From the NCBI GenBank assembly GCA_020638575.1, contig JACKIH010000003.1, forward strand, positions 2,647,501 to 2,711,500: a stretch of 64,000 nt of DNA, written 5' to 3'. Each line of letters starts with the position of its first letter. Within the stretch, counting starts at the first letter, position 1. This document shows, piece after piece, positions 8,916-17,556 of the stretch. The position numbers were made by a program, and so were the translations under genes. Source of the stretch: Rhodospirillaceae bacterium (lineage in GTDB: Bacteria > Pseudomonadota > Alphaproteobacteria > DSM-16000 > Inquilinaceae). The notes below the pieces were generated by a model. That model was not told the DNA's origin, did not search any database, and saw nothing but the letters and a program-made list of their open reading frames with translations.

Positions 8916-10289
8916 ATGGCGGACCGACGCGCAACGGCCTGTGTGGTGCTGGCGGCCGGCAAGGGCACCCGCATGGTGTCCGACACACCGAAGGTGCTGC
9001 ACCGGCTGGCCGGGCAGACCCTGCTGGGCCACGTGCTGGCGGCGGTGGGGGAACTGGTGCCGCAGCGGACGGTGGTGGTGGTGTCGCCGGACATGGCAGA
9101 GCTGCCGGGCCTGGCGCCCGGCCATGCCATCGCCGTGCAGCCCGACCGCCGCGGCACCGGCGATGCGGTGCGCCGGGCGGCGGCCCATCTGGAGGGGTTC
9201 GACGGCACCGTGGTGGTGGTGTTCGGCGACACGCCGCTGGTCACCGCCGGCACGCTTGCCCGCCTGGCCGGCTGCATCGATGCCGACACCGCGGTCGCCG
9301 TGTTCGGCATGCGGCCGGACGATCCGGGCCGCTACGGCCGCCTGGTGGTGGATACGGCCAGCCGGCTTGAGCGCATCGTCGAGTTCGCCGATGCCGGCGA
9401 GGCCGAGCGCGCCCTCACCTTGTGCAACGGCGGCTTCATGGCCTTCGATGCCGCCCGCCTGCCCGAGCTGCTGGATGCCTTGGACGACGGCAACGCCCAG
9501 GGCGAGTTCTACCTCACCGACACCGTGGCGGCGGCCCGCGCCCGCGGCTGGGGCTGTGCGGTGGTGGAGGGCGACGCGGTGGAAGCGCTGGGCGTCAACA
9601 CCCGCGCCGACCTGGCCCTGGTGGGCCGCCACCATCAGGAGCGGCTGCGCACCGCTGCCCTGGCGGCCGGCGTTACCCTGGTCGATCCCGCCACCACCTA
9701 TTTGTCGGCCGATACGACCTACGGCCGCGACGTGGTGATCGAGCCCATGGTGGTGATCGGCCCCGGCGTGGCGCTGGGCGACCGCGCCCATGTGCTCTCC
9801 TTCAGCCACCTGGAGGGGGCCGCGGTGGACGCCGACGTGTCGGTCGGCCCCTTCGCGCGGCTGCGTCCGGGGGCGCACCTGGCGGCGGGAGCCAAGGTCG
9901 GCAACTTCGTGGAGGTGAAGAACGCCGAGGTGGGGGCCGGTGCGAAGGTCAGCCACCTCAGCTACATCGGCGATGCCGATATCGGCGCACGCGCCAACAT
10001 CGGCGCCGGCACCATCACCTGCAACTACGACGGCTTCCTGAAATACCGGACGGTGGTGGGCGAGGATGCCTTCATCGGCTCCAACACCGCGTTGGTGGCT
10101 CCGGTCACCGTGGGCGACCGCGCCATGGTGGGGGCCGGCAGCACCATCGCCCGGCCGGTGGCGGCCGACGCCATGGCGATGACCCGCGCACCGCAGACGG
10201 AGCGCGAAGGCTGGGCCGCCAAGTTCCGCCGGGTGATGAGCGGGGAGAAGGCCCGCCGGGCGGCACGCAAGGCGACCAACGGCGGCTGA
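8916..10289 (+). CDS. glmU: bifunctional N-acetylglucosamine-1-P uridyltransferase / glucosamine-1-P acetyltransferase
   Basis: A 457-residue cytoplasmic enzyme making UDP-N-acetylglucosamine for peptidoglycan and lipopolysaccharide. The N-terminal pyrophosphorylase domain opens with the nucleotide-binding loop LAAGKGTRM and has FGDTPLVT. The C-terminal left-handed beta-helix shows hexapeptide repeats and the acetyltransferase segments GPFARLRPG, NFVEVKNA, NIGAGTITCNYDG and FIGSNTALVAPV. Length matches the family (about 455). ATG at 8916 follows a GGGGGC ribosome site; a start at 8892 would add eight residues. glmS, often the next gene in alphaproteobacteria, is not here; a hairpin repeat follows instead. 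Confidence 0.96.
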   Translation: MADRRATACVVLAAGKGTRMVSDTPKVLHRLAGQTLLGHVLAAVGELVPQRTVVVVSPDMAELPGLAPGHAIAVQPDRRGTGDAVRRAAAHLEGFDGTVVVVFGDTPLVTAGTLARLAGCIDADTAVAVFGMRPDDPGRYGRLVVDTASRLERIVEFADAGEAERALTLCNGGFMAFDAARLPELLDALDDGNAQGEFYLTDTVAAARARGWGCAVVEGDAVEALGVNTRADLALVGRHHQERLRTAALAAGVTLVDPATTYLSADTTYGRDVVIEPMVVIGPGVALGDRAHVLSFSHLEGAAVDADVSVGPFARLRPGAHLAAGAKVGNFVEVKNAEVGAGAKVSHLSYIGDADIGARANIGAGTITCNYDGFLKYRTVVGEDAFIGSNTALVAPVTVGDRAMVGAGSTIARPVAADAMAMTRAPQTEREGWAAKFRRVMSGEKARRAARKATNGG

Positions 10290-10290
10290 G

Positions 10291-10323
10291 CGGCCGGGCG
10301 GGAGTGTGGGCCGGAACCGATCC
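10291..10323 (+). repeat. half copy of the intergenic hairpin repeat
   Basis: Two bases after the glmU stop is a segment that matches only the right arm and right flank of the hairpin repeat described at 10409, 16202 and 43530: GGCCGGGCGGG, a short variable stretch, then GGGCCGGAACCGATCC. The left arm and loop are missing. It is probably a truncated or decayed copy. Confidence 0.5.
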
Positions 10324-10408
10324 AGACCGCCCGACGCGCCCGCAAATCGATAGGGTGCGGCCACCGGCCGGGCTAGATTGGACGTTAGGCGGTTCAAGAT
10401 CTGGACCG

Positions 10409-10472
10409 CCCGCTTCCCCGCCCGACCACCCGATAGTTTACAATGGCCTGGGTGGCCGGGCGGGGAAGCGGG
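10409..10472 (+). repeat. intergenic hairpin repeat, copy 1
   Basis: An imperfect palindrome with two 23-base arms (10409-10431 and 10450-10472, one mismatch) around an 18-base centre holding TAGTTTACAATGG. A right flank (ACCGAATCTCGCC, then AAGGGCGAAAAGG) is shared with copy 2. It lies in the 227-base space between glmU and a secreted-protein gene, both on the plus strand. No T-run follows, so it does not look like an intrinsic terminator. Confidence 0.8.
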
Positions 10473-10516
10473 CCGGGACCGAATCTCGCCAAGGGCGAAA
10501 AGGGGGAGGCGGCAGC

Positions 10517-11026
10517 ATGCACAGGATGGCTTTGGCCCTGATGGGGCTGGCGATGGCGGCAAGTGGTTCTGCAATGGCACAGACACTGCCCGACAGGGGT
10601 GAACGCACCTGCTGGGGCCGCGCCTACACCCAGAGCCATCTGCAGGCCCATCCCGGCCAGCACATCCAGCAGATGATCCTCATGCTCGACTATCCGGCCG
10701 AGTTCAACCAGGTGAATTTCCAGGTGCGCGCGGTCACGGTCGACGATCCCTACACCCAGTGGCTCACCGACGGCGGCTGCCACCAGGACCCCGGTGCGGC
10801 CAACGCCACCTGCTATGTGTGGTGCGACGGCGGCGGCTTCGAACTGGCGGCCGAAGCGGGCGGCGACAGCCTGCTGCTGCTCAACCACAGCTTCGCCCTG
10901 TCGAGCTGCGGCGAGCCCATGGAGAGCGAGGACGATCCAGACGCCTTCATGCGCCTCGACGCCGATGCGGAGAACGAAACCTACCGCCTCTACCGCCTGC
11001 GCCCGGAAATGTGCGGCGGGGAGTAG
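10517..11026 (+). CDS. secreted hypothetical protein with cysteines
   Basis: A 169-residue protein with a clear signal peptide (MHRMALALMGLAMAASGSAMA, cut after AMA). The mature part starts QTLPDRGERTCW, holds six cysteines that could form disulfides (CW, GGCH, TCYVWCDG, SSCGE, EMCGGE), and has an acidic C-terminal third. The start ATG follows AGGGGGAGG. It stands alone after the hairpin repeat. No family is recognised; a periplasmic or extracellular location is inferred from the leader. Confidence 0.75.
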   Translation: MHRMALALMGLAMAASGSAMAQTLPDRGERTCWGRAYTQSHLQAHPGQHIQQMILMLDYPAEFNQVNFQVRAVTVDDPYTQWLTDGGCHQDPGAANATCYVWCDGGGFELAAEAGGDSLLLLNHSFALSSCGEPMESEDDPDAFMRLDADAENETYRLYRLRPEMCGGE

Positions 11027-11152
11027 GCCCGCCGCGGGGCCCCGGCTGAGGCCACGCCCGCTGAGGCAAAACGCAACAGGCGGGAAACCCCACCGCCAAT
11101 ACACCTTCTCGGGGACTGGCGAAACGCCGGCCGTCGCGCTTTACTTGGGGGT

Positions 11153-11959
11153 ATGGACACGGTTGCCTCCGTCGACACCCGGCCCCTGAGCGCCCGCGAG
11201 TTGCGCGCCCGCGCCCGCGCCGGCACCTTCGACCGGCCGACCAGCGGCCACGCGCCGGGCATGCACCAGGGCAACCTGGTGATCCTGCCCAGCGACATGG
11301 CCGCCGCCTTCCTGCAGTTCTGCGTCGCCAACCCCAAGCCGTGCCCGCTCCTGCATGTCGGCGCGCCCGGCGATCCCACCTGCCCGGACCTCGGCCAGGA
11401 CATCGACCTGCGCACCGACCTGCCGGGCTACCGCGTGTGGCGCCACGGCAGGCTGGTCGACCGGGTGACCGACATCCGCACCCTGTGGACCGACGACCTG
11501 GTGGCCTTCGTGCTCGGCTGCTCGTTTTCCTTCGAGGAGGCGGTGGCCGAGGCGGGGATCGAGGTTCGCCACCGCGTGGTGGGGCGCAACGTCTCCATGT
11601 ACCGCACCGGCATTTCCACCGCGGCGCGCGGGCCCTTTTCCGGCCCGCTGGTCGTCTCCATGCGGCCCTTCGCGCCGGCCGACGCCATCCGCGCCATCGT
11701 CATCTCCGCCCGCTTTCCCAAGGCCCATGGCGCGCCGGTGCACATGGGCAATCCGGCGGCCATCGGCATCGTCAACCTGGACATTCCGGACTACGGCGAC
11801 CCGCCGACGCTGCATGCCGGCGACATTCCGGTGTTCTGGGCCTGCGGCGTGACGCCCCAGGCCGCCTTGGAAGCCGCCGCACCGCCGCTCGCCATCACCC
11901 ACGATCCGGGGCACATGCTGGTGACCGACCGGCCCAGCACCCCGGACGCCGACCTCTGA
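11153..11959 (+). CDS. DUF1445 putative hydro-lyase
   Basis: A 268-residue protein of the DUF1445/UPF0317 family. Recognisable family blocks are RARAGTFDRPTSGHAPGMHQ, NLVILP, FVLGCSFSFEEA, YRTGISTA and the C-terminal HDPGHMLVTD. Members are called putative hydro-lyases, and one branch is linked to D-glutamate cyclase; the reaction here is unknown. It is the first gene of a plus-strand run with a TRAP transporter, DUF2848 and cupin genes, with short gaps and overlaps, which suggests action on the imported compound. Confidence 0.85.
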   Translation: MDTVASVDTRPLSARELRARARAGTFDRPTSGHAPGMHQGNLVILPSDMAAAFLQFCVANPKPCPLLHVGAPGDPTCPDLGQDIDLRTDLPGYRVWRHGRLVDRVTDIRTLWTDDLVAFVLGCSFSFEEAVAEAGIEVRHRVVGRNVSMYRTGISTAARGPFSGPLVVSMRPFAPADAIRAIVISARFPKAHGAPVHMGNPAAIGIVNLDIPDYGDPPTLHAGDIPVFWACGVTPQAALEAAAPPLAITHDPGHMLVTDRPSTPDADL

Positions 11960-12035
11960 TGCCCGGACGGCGGATCGCCCCGTCCGCCGGGCCCTACCTT
12001 CGACCGCAAAAGCACTTCGCAGGGAGACCAGGACC

Positions 12036-13103
12036 ATGACTCGCCACATCGCTTGCCTTCTCGCCGCCACCGCACTGGCCGGTACCGCCGCCCTGCCGGC
12101 CGCCGCCCAGGACCTGGAGCCGGTGACGCTGACCGTCGTCGGCACCTGGTCCGGCCTGCCGCTGCACCGCCTCTACGAGGTGCCGTTCTGGACGGAGACC
12201 GTGCCGGAAGCGTCGGGCGGCGCCATCACCGTGGAGCTGACCACCTTCGACCAGATGGGCGTGGGCGGCGGCGACGTGTTCCGCCTGTTGTCGGACGGGG
12301 TGTTCGATATCGGCGCCACGGTGGCTGACTATACGGTGGCCGACGCGCCGGAGCTGGAAGGGCTCGACGTGCCGCTGGTGGCCACCGATGCCGACGGTGC
12401 GCGCGCCATGGTGGATGCCGCCCGGCCCATGGTCGCCGACATCATGGCCGACCGCTTCAATTCCCACCTGCTGGCGATCGCGCCCTATCCGCCGCAGATC
12501 GTGTTCTGCAACGCCGACATTTCGGGCGGACTCGGCGACCTGCAGGACCTGCGGGTGCGCGCATCGGGCCGCATGACCGCCCAGCTCCTGGAAGCCCTGG
12601 GGGCGGAAGGCATCACGCTCGCCTTCTCCGAGGTGCCGGCGGCCCTGGAGCGCGGCGTGATCGACTGCGCCATCACCGGGTCGGGCTCCGGCTACAGCGC
12701 CGGCTGGTACGAAAGCGCCACCCATGTGATGCCGCTGCCGCTGGGCGGCTGGGACGCGGTGGTGACGGCCATGAACATGGACGCCTGGAACGCCCTGCCG
12801 GAAGCCACCCAGACCTTCCTCACCGATCTCATCGCCAGCGACTTCGAGGCGCCGGCCTGGGACGAGGCCACCTCGTCCCTGGAGAACGACCTCAACTGCC
12901 TCACCGGCAGCGGCGAATGCACCTCCGGCGAGCCGGCCAGCATGATCCTGGTGGAAGCCAGCGATGCCGACCGCGAGCTGGCCCGCGCCGCATTGGAGGA
13001 CACCGTGCTGCCCGACTGGGCGGAGCGCGCCGGGGCCGACTGGGCAGCCCGGTGGAACGACAGCGTCGGGGCCGTGGTCGGCGTCACCGTGCCGGTCGAA
13101 TAG
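12036..13103 (+). CDS. TRAP transporter solute-binding protein (DctP type)
   Basis: A 355-residue periplasmic binding protein with a signal peptide ending near PAAAQ. The mature part fits the DctP/TAXI-like fold: an early VVGTW segment, the central RVRASGRMTAQLLEALGAE block that contains the arginine binding a substrate carboxylate in this family, and FSEVPAALERGVIDCAITG. It should deliver an organic acid to the DctQM pair just downstream. ATG at 12036 follows an AGGGAGACCAGG ribosome site. The substrate cannot be predicted, but neighbouring DUF1445 and DUF2848 genes point to a carboxylate. Confidence 0.9.
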   Translation: MTRHIACLLAATALAGTAALPAAAQDLEPVTLTVVGTWSGLPLHRLYEVPFWTETVPEASGGAITVELTTFDQMGVGGGDVFRLLSDGVFDIGATVADYTVADAPELEGLDVPLVATDADGARAMVDAARPMVADIMADRFNSHLLAIAPYPPQIVFCNADISGGLGDLQDLRVRASGRMTAQLLEALGAEGITLAFSEVPAALERGVIDCAITGSGSGYSAGWYESATHVMPLPLGGWDAVVTAMNMDAWNALPEATQTFLTDLIASDFEAPAWDEATSSLENDLNCLTGSGECTSGEPASMILVEASDADRELARAALEDTVLPDWAERAGADWAARWNDSVGAVVGVTVPVE

Positions 13104-13135
13104 GCGCGGCGGCAACAAAGCGGAGCGCGGCGGCG

Positions 13136-13753
13136 ATGGCGATGGCGATGGCGGAGGTCGCGGGCGTCGCCCGGATCGTCGGCCTGGTGCGCCGCGCCGC
13201 CCGCGCCGTCGCCCTGGTGGGCGGTGTGCTGCTGCTCGCCTCGGTCGCCATGGTGGTGGTGGAGATCGGCCTGCGCAAGCTGGCCGGAACCTCGCTCGGC
13301 GGTGTGGACGAGCTGTCCGGCTACATGCTGGCGCTGGTCGCCACCTGGTCGTTCGCCTATGCGCTGGCCGAACAGGCGCATGTGCGCATCGACCTGATCT
13401 CCGCCCGCCTGGCGGCGACGCCGCGGGCGGTGCTGGACACCCTGGCGCTGGCCACCACCGCGGCGGTGGCGGTGGCCATCGCCATTCTCGCCTGGCCGGT
13501 GCTGGAGCGCTCGCTGGCCCAGGGCTCGCACGCCAACACGCCCATGCAAACGCCGCTGTGGATCCCGCAATCGCTGTGGGTGGCCGGCTGGGCCTGGTTT
13601 GCGCTGGTGGCCTGCGTGCTCACCGCCTGCGCGGCGGTGGCTTTGGCGAGCGGCTCTATTTCCCAGGTGGACGGCTTTGCCGGCATCCGCACCGGCGAGG
13701 GTGACGGGGAACCCGCACCCCAGGCGGTCGAGCCCCGGGCGGGCCCATCATGA
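13136..13753 (+). CDS. TRAP transporter small permease (DctQ type)
   Basis: A 205-residue integral membrane protein with four predicted helices (about residues 22-45, 55-75, 95-118 and 143-166), matching the small TRAP subunit. Typical segments are VVVEIGLRKL and GVDELSGYMLALVATWSFAYAL. Start at 13136 gives a MAMAMAE N-terminus; 13142 and 13148 are also possible. The stop overlaps the large permease start by four bases (ATGA). Confidence 0.9.
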   Translation: MAMAMAEVAGVARIVGLVRRAARAVALVGGVLLLASVAMVVVEIGLRKLAGTSLGGVDELSGYMLALVATWSFAYALAEQAHVRIDLISARLAATPRAVLDTLALATTAAVAVAIAILAWPVLERSLAQGSHANTPMQTPLWIPQSLWVAGWAWFALVACVLTACAAVALASGSISQVDGFAGIRTGEGDGEPAPQAVEPRAGPS

Positions 13754-15030
13754 TCGGCACCACCACCGCCGCCCTGTTCGTGCTGCTGTTCTTGTCGCTG
13801 CCGGTGGCGACGGTGCTGTTCCTGCTGGCCTTCGGCATCGACACGTTCTTCACCCCGCTGCCGCTGATGCGCGGGTTGGGCAACGTGCTGTGGACGGCGT
13901 CCGACAGCTTCCTCCTGGTCGCCATCCCCATGTTCGTGCTGCTGGGCGAGATCCTGGTACGCGCCGGCATCGCGGAGAGGACCTACAGGGCGCTGGACGC
14001 CTGGTTCTCCTGGCTGCCGGGCGGGCTGATCCACGCCAATATCGGCACCGCGACGCTGTTTTCCGCCACCAGCGGCTCCTCGGTGGCGACGGCGGCGACG
14101 GTGGCCACCGTGGCCATGCCGCAGGCCCAGCGCCTGCACTACGACCCGCGGCTGTTTTCCGGCGCCATCGCGGCGGGCGGCACGCTGGGCATCCTCATCC
14201 CGCCCTCGATCAACCTGATCATCTACGGCTTTCTCACCCAGACCTCGATCCCCAGCCTGTTCCTCGCCGGCCTGGTGCCGGGGCTGGTGATGGCCGCCGG
14301 CTTCATGGCGGTGACGGCGGCGATCTGCGCCGCGAAGCCCGAACTCGGCGGTCCTTCGCGCGCGGCGAGCTGGCAGGAGCGCATCGCCAGCCTGGCCGAC
14401 CTGCTGCCCATCGCCTTCCTGTTCGCCATGATCATCGGCTCGATCTATGCCGGCTGGGCGACGCCGACGGAAGCGGCCAGCCTGGGCGTGGCGGTAGCCT
14501 TGCTGATCGCCGCGGCCAACCGGGCGGTGACGCTCACCATGATGGTCGGCGCCCTGCTCGGCACCATCCGCATCACCGCGATGATCCTGTTCGTCATCTT
14601 CGCCGCCTCGGCGCTGAACTACGTGCTGGGGACCGCCGGGCTGAGCCGCGCGCTCTCGGGCTTCCTCGGCGATCTCGGGCTCGACGCCCTGCCGACCCTG
14701 CTGGTGATCATCGCCATGTACGTGGTGCTGGGCTTCTTCATCGAGACCCTGTCGCTGATGGTCATCACCATCCCCATCGTGGTGCCGCTGATCGAGGGGC
14801 TCGCCTTCGACAAGGTGTGGTTCGGCGTGCTGCTGATCGTGCTGATCGAAATGGCGCTGATCACCCCGCCGGTGGGCCTCAACCTCTATGTCGTCCAGGG
14901 GGCGCGGCGGTCCGGCCGGCTCGGCGAGGTGATGATCGGTGCTGCCCCCTACGTGCTGGTGATGGCGGCCATGGTGGCACTGCTGGTGGCAGTGCCCGAC
15001 GTCGCCCTGTTTCTGCCGAACCTGGAGTAA
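13750..15030 (+). CDS. TRAP transporter large permease (DctM type)
   Basis: A 426-residue membrane protein with about twelve hydrophobic segments, the sodium-coupled transport subunit of a TRAP system. Signature blocks include AIPMFVLLGEIL, the substrate-site region SATSGSSVATAATVATVAMP, the paired GGTLGILIPPSINLIIYG, and ITPPVGLNLYVVQGA near the C-terminus. It overlaps the small permease by four bases and is followed after eight bases by the DUF2848 gene, so all are likely one transcript. Confidence 0.94.
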   Translation: MIGTTTAALFVLLFLSLPVATVLFLLAFGIDTFFTPLPLMRGLGNVLWTASDSFLLVAIPMFVLLGEILVRAGIAERTYRALDAWFSWLPGGLIHANIGTATLFSATSGSSVATAATVATVAMPQAQRLHYDPRLFSGAIAAGGTLGILIPPSINLIIYGFLTQTSIPSLFLAGLVPGLVMAAGFMAVTAAICAAKPELGGPSRAASWQERIASLADLLPIAFLFAMIIGSIYAGWATPTEAASLGVAVALLIAAANRAVTLTMMVGALLGTIRITAMILFVIFAASALNYVLGTAGLSRALSGFLGDLGLDALPTLLVIIAMYVVLGFFIETLSLMVITIPIVVPLIEGLAFDKVWFGVLLIVLIEMALITPPVGLNLYVVQGARRSGRLGEVMIGAAPYVLVMAAMVALLVAVPDVALFLPNLE

Positions 15031-15038
15031 GCCTTCCC

Positions 15039-15743
15039 ATGTACGACCCACAGCTCACCGTGATCGTGGACGGCGGCGCACGCGGCACCCACAAGCTGGC
15101 GCGCTGCGTCGTGGCCGGGTGGACCGGGCGCGATCCCGCCAAGGTGCGCCACCATATCGAGGAGTTGGCGGCGATCGGTGTGCCGCCGCCCTCCTCGGTG
15201 CCGGTCTACTACCGGGTGGCGGCGTCCATGGTCACCCAGGCCGACCGCATCGAGACTTTAGGCGCCGAAACCAGCGGCGAGGTGGAACCGGTGCTGCTGG
15301 ACACCGGGGCGGAGTTGCTGCTGGGCCTCGGCTCCGACCACACCGACCGGGCGCTGGAAACCCATTCGGTGGCTGCCGCCAAGCAGATCTGCGCCAAGCC
15401 GGTGGCGTCGGCCTTCTGGCGGTTCGACCGGGTGGCCGCGCGGCTGGACGAGCTGGAGCTGCGGTCGTGGATCCGCGAAGCGCCGGGGGCCGATTGGACG
15501 CTCTACCAGGACGGCACGGTGGCGGCGATCCGCCCACTCGCCGAACTGATCGCCGGCTCGCCCCATCGCGCGCCCGGCCTGCCGGGGCGGCTCACGGCGG
15601 GCAGCCTGATGTTCTGCGGCACGCTCGGCGCCATCGGCGGGGTGCGCCCGGCAGTTGCCTTCAAGATGGAGCTGCGCGACCCGGCGGACGGCCGCAGCCT
15701 CGCCCACAGCTACACCATCGAAACCCTGCCGGCGGTGAGCTGA
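15039..15743 (+). CDS. DUF2848 family protein
   Basis: A 234-residue protein of the DUF2848 family, whose fold resembles fumarylacetoacetate hydrolase-type enzymes. Supporting segments are LGLGSDHTDR, SVAAAKQICAKPVASAFWRF and GSLMFCGTLGAIGGVRPA, the last resembling the FAH motif that orders the metal site. A hydrolase or decarboxylase-like role on a keto- or hydroxy-acid is plausible but unproven. It begins eight bases after the TRAP large permease stop, which ties it to the imported compound. Confidence 0.8.
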   Translation: MYDPQLTVIVDGGARGTHKLARCVVAGWTGRDPAKVRHHIEELAAIGVPPPSSVPVYYRVAASMVTQADRIETLGAETSGEVEPVLLDTGAELLLGLGSDHTDRALETHSVAAAKQICAKPVASAFWRFDRVAARLDELELRSWIREAPGADWTLYQDGTVAAIRPLAELIAGSPHRAPGLPGRLTAGSLMFCGTLGAIGGVRPAVAFKMELRDPADGRSLAHSYTIETLPAVS

Positions 15744-15794
15744 TCGCGCACACTCCGGCCCCCGAACGCTCCTGCCCCACCAGAGGACCTGTCG

Positions 15795-16178
15795 ATGCCC
15801 GACGCCGCGCCCAAGCCGCCCAAACTCCACCGGGAGTTCTTCACCGTCGACTTCGACGGTGAGTGGACGCCGGTGCCCGGCTACCCGAACGGCATCGCCT
15901 ACCAGACGCTGGCCGACGATTTCGACGAAGCGGCGGGCACCGGCAGCCGCACGCGGCTGGTGGAGTTCAAGCCGGGCGTGCTGCTCGACCGCCGGGTGGT
16001 CCATGAGTTCTGGGAAGAGGTCTATGTGGTGTCGGGGGATTTGGTGGTGATCGACCCCGAGACGCGGGCGGAAACCAGCTACGGGCAACACACCTACGCC
16101 TGCCGGCCGCCGGGTACGCCCCACGGGCCGTTTTCATCCAGGACCGGCTGCCTCCTGTTGGAACTGCACCACTTCTAG
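15795..16178 (+). CDS. single-domain cupin protein
   Basis: A 127-residue cupin of the ChrR-like type. The two cupin motifs are visible: VVHEFWEEVYVVSGDL, with histidine and glutamate ligands, and the later PPGTPHGPF, with the third histidine, so a metal site is likely intact. It is the last gene of the TRAP/DUF1445/DUF2848 run, 51 bases after DUF2848, and is followed by a perfect hairpin repeat. It could be a small isomerase or dioxygenase-like enzyme or a metabolite sensor; the sequence does not decide. Confidence 0.82.
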   Translation: MPDAAPKPPKLHREFFTVDFDGEWTPVPGYPNGIAYQTLADDFDEAAGTGSRTRLVEFKPGVLLDRRVVHEFWEEVYVVSGDLVVIDPETRAETSYGQHTYACRPPGTPHGPFSSRTGCLLLELHHF

Positions 16179-16201
16179 AGCGTCTCAGATTTTTTACGAC
16201 A

Positions 16202-16273
16202 CCGGCCCTCTGCCCCACCCGGCCACCCAAGCCATTGTAAAATATTGGGTGGCCGGGTGGGGCAGAGGGCCGG
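16202..16273 (-). repeat. intergenic hairpin repeat, copy 2 (perfect 29-base arms)
   Basis: Arms at 16202-16230 and 16245-16273 are perfect reverse complements over 29 bases, around a 14-base centre whose minus-strand reading (TATTTTACAATGGC) matches the loops of copies 1 and 3. The right flank (AACCGATTCCGCC, AAAGGCGAAAAGG) matches that of copy 1, although the loop is inverted relative to it. CTAGAGC and GCTCTAG bracket the element. It sits between two convergent gene ends (cupin and DUF465). Confidence 0.9.
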
Positions 16274-16396
16274 AACCGATTCCGCCAAAGGCGAAAAGGC
16301 TCTAGGCAGTTGCCGGGTCGTCCTGGGGACGCCGCAGCCGGTCCCGATCGTCCGTCAAATCTCCTCGCCGCAGCCCTCGGGGCCGCCGGCGCGTGG

Positions 16397-16642
16397 CTAC
16401 GCGGCCGTGGCCGCGAGACGGTTGAACAATCGGTCCTTCAGCCAGAGGCGCTGCTTCTTCAGATCCTCGGCGGTGATGTCGGCCACCGGGGTGCCGGACA
16501 GTTCGATATCCTGGATCGCCACGTCGAGGGAATTGTAGGAGGACAAGAGGTCCCGGAACACCGCGTCATCCTGTGCGAGCTTCCGAATGACATCCTGGTA
16601 TTCGGGAAGCTCGCTGGCGAGGTCATGGGGATCATCAAGCAT
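16397..16642 (-). CDS. DUF465/YdcH-like small protein
   Basis: An 81-residue charged helical protein resembling the DUF465 (YdcH) family: LDDPHDLASELPEYQDVIRK at the start and a conserved end, EDLKKQRLWLKDRLF. The central pair is HD/DD-rich, as in family members found in many alphaproteobacteria; the cellular role is not established. ATG at 16642 follows an AAGGAGGG ribosome site. The longer frame to 16765 begins with a non-protein-like basic stretch. Confidence 0.75.
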   Translation of the reverse strand: MLDDPHDLASELPEYQDVIRKLAQDDAVFRDLLSSYNSLDVAIQDIELSGTPVADITAEDLKKQRLWLKDRLFNRLAATAA

Positions 16643-16902
16643 GGCTGCACCCTCCTTATCGGCTTGGGCCTGGGGTTTGGCGGGCACCCTTGGACCGGTG
16701 CGCGCGGGGTTCCTCACCGGGTGTGTCGGAACCATGACGAGGCTAGACCCCACGTCCTGCACCATCTGTGATGCAGGTCAATGACAGCCCCAATTCCGGT
16801 GTGGTCTTGGATCGCGTTTGATCGGCCATCCCGGCGGGCACCGCCCGCCCGGCGGCAATTGCCCCTCGGCCGGCCGTTGCCAGCCCGCAGCCTGAACCCC
16901 GC

Positions 16903-17439
16903 TCAGCCCAGCAGCACGCGCAGCTTGTCGAACCCGGCACCCTGGTGATCGCCGAACAACGGATCTGGGCTGCTCACGGCTTCCTGCTCGATCTCCGCCC
17001 AGTCCTCTTCGGTGAGGTAGCGCTCGGCATCGGGGAACACCCAGGTTTCCTCCACCTCAACATGCCGGCTCTGGGCGGCCAGGTAGGCCTTGGCGGCTTC
17101 CAGCACGCGGGCGCGCGACATCTCCGTGCCGTCGGCAATCGCGTGCATGACCTCGGCGAAATGCTGGGTCTGCTCCTCCAGCCGCACGTGATCTTCCAGG
17201 AGGTCGTGGGTGGTGCCGCTGGCTTCGGGGTGGCGCTTCTGCAGCCGCGCGTAGACCAGATCCTCCGCGGGGTGGTGGAACCGGTCCATATGCTCACGGG
17301 TGTAGTCGAGAATCTCGGTGACCACGTCGTAGTCCGGGGTCTCGGCACGCTCGAACACGGCGATCTCCGCGTCCAGGATCGCCAGCAACCGCTTGAGGTT
17401 GCGGTGATCCTCGCGCAGGCTCACGAGTATCGGCGGCAT
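16903..17439 (-). CDS. hemerythrin-like HHE domain protein
   Basis: A 178-residue protein with a hemerythrin/HHE four-helix fold that should bind a di-iron centre. Candidate ligands appear in order as H12 (EDHRNLKRLL), H50, H55/H56 with E59 (HHPAED), H84 (LLEDH) and H131/E135 (SRHVEVEE). Members sense or store oxygen or nitric oxide, or protect iron centres. MPPILVSLRED is the typical N-terminus, and an in-frame start at 17460 adds seven residues. The last 25 residues (DPLFGDHQGAGFDKL) resemble the tail of other bacterial HHE proteins. Confidence 0.9.
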   Translation of the reverse strand: MPPILVSLREDHRNLKRLLAILDAEIAVFERAETPDYDVVTEILDYTREHMDRFHHPAEDLVYARLQKRHPEASGTTHDLLEDHVRLEEQTQHFAEVMHAIADGTEMSRARVLEAAKAYLAAQSRHVEVEETWVFPDAERYLTEEDWAEIEQEAVSSPDPLFGDHQGAGFDKLRVLLG

Positions 17440-17556
17440 GGGTAGCCTCCCTACAAGCAAAGCTGGTGCAGTTTACCCCACCCCATGCTGCGCTGCAAAA
17501 GAGAACTCAGCCGGCGGCCCGAACCGGACCCTAGCGGCCACGCTCGGCCGCCATGT

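Noticed and set aside
16202..16273. Hairpin repeat copy 2 as a bidirectional intrinsic terminator
   Set aside because: No T-run follows the stem on either strand, though a role in mRNA end protection is not excluded.
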